Position numbers and translations under genes: made by a program. Of a stretch of 8,259 nt of DNA, positions 5,637 through 8,259 are shown one piece after another; position 1 is the stretch's first letter; every line of letters starts with the position of its first letter. The stretch is taken from the NCBI GenBank assembly GCA_002327885.1, contig DCUS01000018.1, forward strand, positions 1 through 8,259. Reading direction: 5' to 3'. The DNA is from Syntrophaceae bacterium UBA2208 (GTDB taxonomy: Bacteria; Desulfobacterota; BSN033; UBA1163). The notes below the pieces were generated by a model. It saw nothing but the letters and a program-made list of their open reading frames with translations. It was not told the DNA's origin and made no database searches.

Positions 5637-5870
5637 ATGACAGCCTACGAATTTTACTTGCGTGACCCAGTAAAGGGAAACGAGTTAGTAGGGATACTTC
5701 CAGAAAGGAGAAAGGACCCTTCAAGAATAACCCAGGAGTCGGTCTTGCATTGGGTGGAAACAGTTTTGGGTAACGGATTTATCAACAAAGATATTTATTT
5801 CATTGAGGTAACAATCAATGGAGGTGAGGGAAACATTTTTCCGCACCACTTTGTTCATCGGAAATCATAA
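5637..5870 (+). CDS. Small protein of unknown function (77 aa)
   Basis: I do not recognise the family with certainty. The ATG at 5637 follows AGAGAGG (5624-5630) at a good distance, and the frame runs 77 codons to TAA. The protein is soluble, without signal peptide, membrane helix or cysteine. Visible features are 'EFYLRDPVKG.ELVGILPERRKDP.RIT.ESV..W...VLG' followed by a likely beta strand ('IYFIEVTI') and a polar tail 'FPHHFVHRKS'. The composition (RITxESVLHWVETVLG, probably an amphipathic helix) suggests a small alpha/beta fold. It sits between two very similar terminators, 101 bases downstream of the PEP-CTERM stop, so it is transcribed separately or by read-through. The strong start region, plausible composition and own terminator argue that it is a real gene. 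Confidence 0.65.
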   Translation: MTAYEFYLRDPVKGNELVGILPERRKDPSRITQESVLHWVETVLGNGFINKDIYFIEVTINGGEGNIFPHHFVHRKS

Positions 5871-5906
5871 GAAAGAAAAAGTAAATCTATATAATTTGAG
5901 GAGTGA

Positions 5907-5939
5907 AAAGGCAGGGTCAATTGGCTCTGCCTTTTTTTT
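5907..5939 (+). terminator. Rho-independent terminator after the 77-aa gene
   Basis: GGCAGGGTC (5910-5918) pairs with GGCTCTGCC (5923-5931) over nine pairs, two of them wobbles, with loop AATT and eight T (5932-5939). A-T pairs extend the stem. The flanking A-run means it could also act for minus-strand transcripts from the DUF6125 gene. Confidence 0.9.
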
Positions 5940-6182
5940 CTTTGTTTTTTTCGGTAATCATCAACTCCAAGATTAACTTCCCATTCCAGGCTCGTAGGTG
6001 TTTCCAATGAGACTCACCTTGCCAGTGTCTACCAAATCAAATAGTGTTCTAAATAAATTTTGAGTCTTTCAATGCACATGTGGTTTTGTAAATACTCCCG
6101 ATCCAACAGATATATTGCGTCACCCTTGTTTGTGAGAATACGGAAAAGACCTCCCAAAGGTTACACCATTTCATCTTCTCAA
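5940..6182. other. Intergenic region with short protein-like minus-strand traces
   Basis: No full gene is visible. On the minus strand, about 6165-6037 reads 'GGLFRILTNKGDAIYLLDRE' and continues to TAG for 43 codons without a convincing start. A shifted frame then reads 'VDTGKVSLIGNTYEPGMGS' to TAA (about 6033-5973). The second piece resembles the 'G.VSL.GN.YEV' segment near the C-terminus of Mu/IS481-type transposases. These may be remnants of an insertion element, but the match is short and uncertain. Confidence 0.3.
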
Positions 6183-6686
6183 CTATTGGAAACGAAGAGT
6201 GACTGTATATTTGCATTCCTTTCCCGAAACCCTCTTACACTTATCCAGGGACGGCTCCAGATCATGCTCCAATCCCTGGGCGTCTATCCAGCCTTGAATC
6301 CTTGCAAAAATTCCGCATTCGTATTGATCTTTGATCCCTGCCCTTAAAATATTTTCATAGGCAAAACATCTTTTCATATGCATCTGATATGATTGATGAT
6401 CAACGGTTTCGATCTCATATTCAGCGAGACCATGTCCATAAACCGACATGGCAGCCTGCATGAGGTTCAGGTATTCCCCCATGTTCTTTGGCGTTGATAA
6501 GGCTAATGTTTTCATGAAGCGTCTCATCTCCACCCGGCCTATCTCTCTGCACACAGATTGATTCAATCGGTTCGCCGCATCGATGCCAAAATGTTGTGTC
6601 ACTGCCATAAACCAGCGGGCATCGTGTGACATCCACCCCTTTATCAGAAGGTCTTTCTCCATTTCAAAGGATAAACGATTGGGCAT
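6183..6686 (-). CDS. DUF6125 family protein
   Basis: This 167-residue cytoplasmic protein matches, from memory, the DUF6125 group related to the L-2-amino-thiazoline-4-carboxylic acid hydrolase-like fold. The N-terminal part 'KGWMSHDARWFMAV.QHFGIDAANRLNQ.VCREIGR.EMRRF' (about residues 16-57) is the family's hallmark. The C-terminal part has C124 in 'ECGIFARIQGWIDAQGL' and the pair C150 and C158, which could bind a metal or heme; that is inference. Five cysteines in all (46, 107, 124, 150, 158). Length is normal. The ATG at 6686 has GAGGGGGA just upstream. It starts 50 bases after the stop of the molybdopterin oxidoreductase on the same strand, so the two are probably co-transcribed. The function is unknown; a role linked to the upstream redox enzyme is only suggested by position. 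Confidence 0.75.
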   Translation of the reverse strand: MPNRLSFEMEKDLLIKGWMSHDARWFMAVTQHFGIDAANRLNQSVCREIGRVEMRRFMKTLALSTPKNMGEYLNLMQAAMSVYGHGLAEYEIETVDHQSYQMHMKRCFAYENILRAGIKDQYECGIFARIQGWIDAQGLEHDLEPSLDKCKRVSGKECKYTVTLRFQ

Positions 6687-6736
6687 GAAATCCCCCTCTC
6701 TTATGCATAGGAGCGAGGTTATGTTGTTATGAAATA

Positions 6737-8259
6737 TTAAACTTTGCTCACACGGCAGGGGATATAACGATGCAAAGGTGTGGCCGCCAGACGATCCCGA
6801 TTCTTTGCTGGAGCCAACCGGTTAACATTAGCTCCATGGGTTTCTCCGCCGTGCACAAGCCCGAAGCCGTGAGGAATGATCGCCTGGCCCTGGAATGAAG
6901 TACCTGTCACCTCCGCTTCAATTCTGACGGACCCTGCTTCGGTCTCAACCAGGACCCAATCCCCATCCTTAATCCCTAAATTTTCTGCGTCCTTTGGATT
7001 GATCCGCATGCTGCAAGGGCGCTTCCCTTCATTCCAGGCCGGATCACGCATGATCGTATTGGCCACCATCTCCATATGGTTTCCAGCTATCAGAACCAGG
7101 GGATAGTCTTTATTCACAAGTTGGGCCTCTTCAGATGAAGGGGTTATTTCCTTTACCCATGATTCCATCTCAGGGAAACGGATATGGATTTTCCGGTCCG
7201 GGGTCTTCAACCCAGAGAGGTTGTTCTCCGAATCTACTGCTCCGATCTTAACACCTCCTGGTGTGCTCAGGATCTTTCTAAACATTTCTTCTCCCGTGAG
7301 AGGACTCACCTTGTAACCGGCCCGGGTGACATCCTCCTGATGCATCATCGGAAATCGGGCCAGCAGTCCCCAGAGCATAGACAGATTTTTAGATCCTAAT
7401 TCCTCCCCAAGGGTCTTCGCCAAAATGTAAGGCAACCACGGTTCCGCTTTTGGATTAGCACGAATATACTCCATCAGCGCAAGGCCAAAACTTAATCGAT
7501 CCCCGGCCAGTTCCCGGAGTTTCGATGGATAATCCGGTATCATGCCCAATCTTTCAGCCAGGCCCACAAAGATGGCTGCTTCTTCCACCTGTTCTGCATC
7601 TGCCTGAACGACGGGGCGGCGCATATCAAAGTAATAATCGGGGTACCCCCATTGAAAAAATGTTCCATCCCATTTCTCATAGCCTGACCTGGCTGGCAGG
7701 ACATATTGGGAGAGAACGGCCGTTTCACTCATGGCCACCTCGATGGTCGCCAGGAGATCTAACTTTTTAAAGGCCTTTTCATAGGCCTCTGTGTCAGCAT
7801 AAGAACGTAAGGGATTTGAGCCGCTGACGATCAGAGCTCGGATGCGCTGCGGGTGATCGTTATCGATCTCTTCAGGCATCACATTAGGTGGAAAGACCCC
7901 CATGATCAAAGGAATATTCGTCATGACCGTCTTCCATGTTTTTGGATCTTCTTCCGGCGTGTGGGATCCCATGGGCATCAGGTGACCCAGAAAAATATTC
8001 CCTCCTAAAACCCCGATACGACCTGTTAACGCGAGCAAGATCAACTCCAGATAAGAATTAAGGGTGCTGTGCCGTCCCATTAAAATGCCAAGGTCACTGC
8101 GCATCGCCGTTTTGCGTGTGGCAAAGAGCCGGGTGAATTCTCGAACAGCATTTGGATCCAGCCCACAAATGAGGCAGTTCTCTTCAACATCGACATCATC
8201 AAACCATCCCTGAATCGCTTCGAAGCCATTGACTCTGGCTGTTAGATAATCTTTGGCTA
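6737..8259 (-). CDS. Molybdopterin-dependent oxidoreductase, C-terminal part (runs off the window)
   Basis: The frame stays open to the right edge; about 507 codons are visible, reading from 'AKDYLTARVNGFEAIQGW'. It is the large catalytic subunit of a DMSO-reductase superfamily enzyme that uses molybdenum or tungsten bis-MGD. Visible landmarks are 'GRHSTLNSYLELILLALTGRIGVLGGN', 'ALIVSGSNPLRSYADTEAYEKAF', 'SETAVLSQYVLPARSGYEKWDG', and the C-terminal molydopterin dinucleotide-binding domain with 'LVLIAGNHMEMVANTIMRDP' and 'GDWVLVETEAGSVRIEA'. It ends about 30 residues after 'GAN.NRLAP'. The N-terminal [4Fe-4S] motif and the metal-ligand residue (Cys, Sec or Ser) lie beyond the window, so formate dehydrogenase, polysulfide reductase-like and other members cannot be told apart. 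It is followed after 50 bases by the DUF6125 gene. No electron-transfer subunit is visible. Confidence 0.9.
   Translation of the reverse strand, partial: AKDYLTARVNGFEAIQGWFDDVDVEENCLICGLDPNAVREFTRLFATRKTAMRSDLGILMGRHSTLNSYLELILLALTGRIGVLGGNIFLGHLMPMGSHTPEEDPKTWKTVMTNIPLIMGVFPPNVMPEEIDNDHPQRIRALIVSGSNPLRSYADTEAYEKAFKKLDLLATIEVAMSETAVLSQYVLPARSGYEKWDGTFFQWGYPDYYFDMRRPVVQADAEQVEEAAIFVGLAERLGMIPDYPSKLRELAGDRLSFGLALMEYIRANPKAEPWLPYILAKTLGEELGSKNLSMLWGLLARFPMMHQEDVTRAGYKVSPLTGEEMFRKILSTPGGVKIGAVDSENNLSGLKTPDRKIHIRFPEMESWVKEITPSSEEAQLVNKDYPLVLIAGNHMEMVANTIMRDPAWNEGKRPCSMRINPKDAENLGIKDGDWVLVETEAGSVRIEAEVTGTSFQGQAIIPHGFGLVHGGETHGANVNRLAPAKNRDRLAATPLHRYIPCRVSKV

Larger units (their letters stand above)
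5527..5888 (+). repeat. 13-bp direct repeat flanking the 77-aa gene
   Basis: AAAAAGTAAATCT occurs at 5527-5539, spanning the stop codon of the PEP-CTERM gene, and again at 5876-5888, just after the stop of the 77-aa gene. In both cases a terminator with the shared core CAGGGT and CTCTGC follows 24-28 bases later. The combination may be the trace of a local duplication of the PEP-CTERM gene's 3' end. Confidence 0.45.

Noticed and set aside
1..8259. CRISPR arrays, tRNA or rRNA genes, complete insertion sequences
   Set aside because: I saw no regularly spaced repeats, no tRNA cloverleaf and no rRNA-like stretch, and no intact transposase with flanking inverted repeats.

Overview
The window looks like a chromosomal segment from a free-living anaerobic bacterium of the former Deltaproteobacteria (Desulfobacterota, perhaps a Syntrophales or Syntrophobacterales relative). 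This is inferred from the mix of families: a PEP-CTERM exported protein, a PA2779-family membrane protein, a DUF6125 protein next to a molybdopterin oxidoreductase, and a candidate selenoprotein. No marker gene is present, so the taxonomy is tentative. Gene density is low and several genes are broken; this is an accessory, partly decayed region.

Layout. Bases 1-2000 hold a truncated APC-type permease start (257-487, +), an intact VTT/DedA-like membrane protein (515-1261, +) and the C-terminal half of a CorC/HlyC hemolysin-type protein (1362-1889, -). Bases 2140-2713 form a complete small transcription unit: sigma-70-like promoter, strong ribosome binding site, PA2779-family gene and a textbook terminator. 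Bases 3033-3866 (-) encode a full MsrA methionine sulfoxide reductase. Its only interruption is an in-frame TGA exactly at the catalytic cysteine, followed by a hairpin that fits a bacterial SECIS element, so I read it as one selenoprotein with a lipoprotein-like signal. Directly upstream lies a dead cysE (serine O-acetyltransferase) remnant and about 350 bases of unassigned, apparently decayed sequence.

Bases 4641-5596 are a PEP-CTERM gene with a sigma-54 type -24/-12 promoter (GG-N10-GC), two 17-bp direct repeats 120 bp apart upstream of it, and a terminator. This layout suits an enhancer-binding activator of the PrsR type. A 77-residue gene of unknown function with its own, strikingly similar terminator follows. 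The right part (6183-8259, -) is a two-gene run: the C-terminal ~500 residues of a molybdopterin oxidoreductase, then a DUF6125 protein.

The functional units appear independent: exported methionine repair by MsrA, an exosortase-sorted surface protein under RpoN control, and a molybdenum redox enzyme with its neighbour. The two most interesting items are the selenocysteine MsrA and the PEP-CTERM regulatory region.
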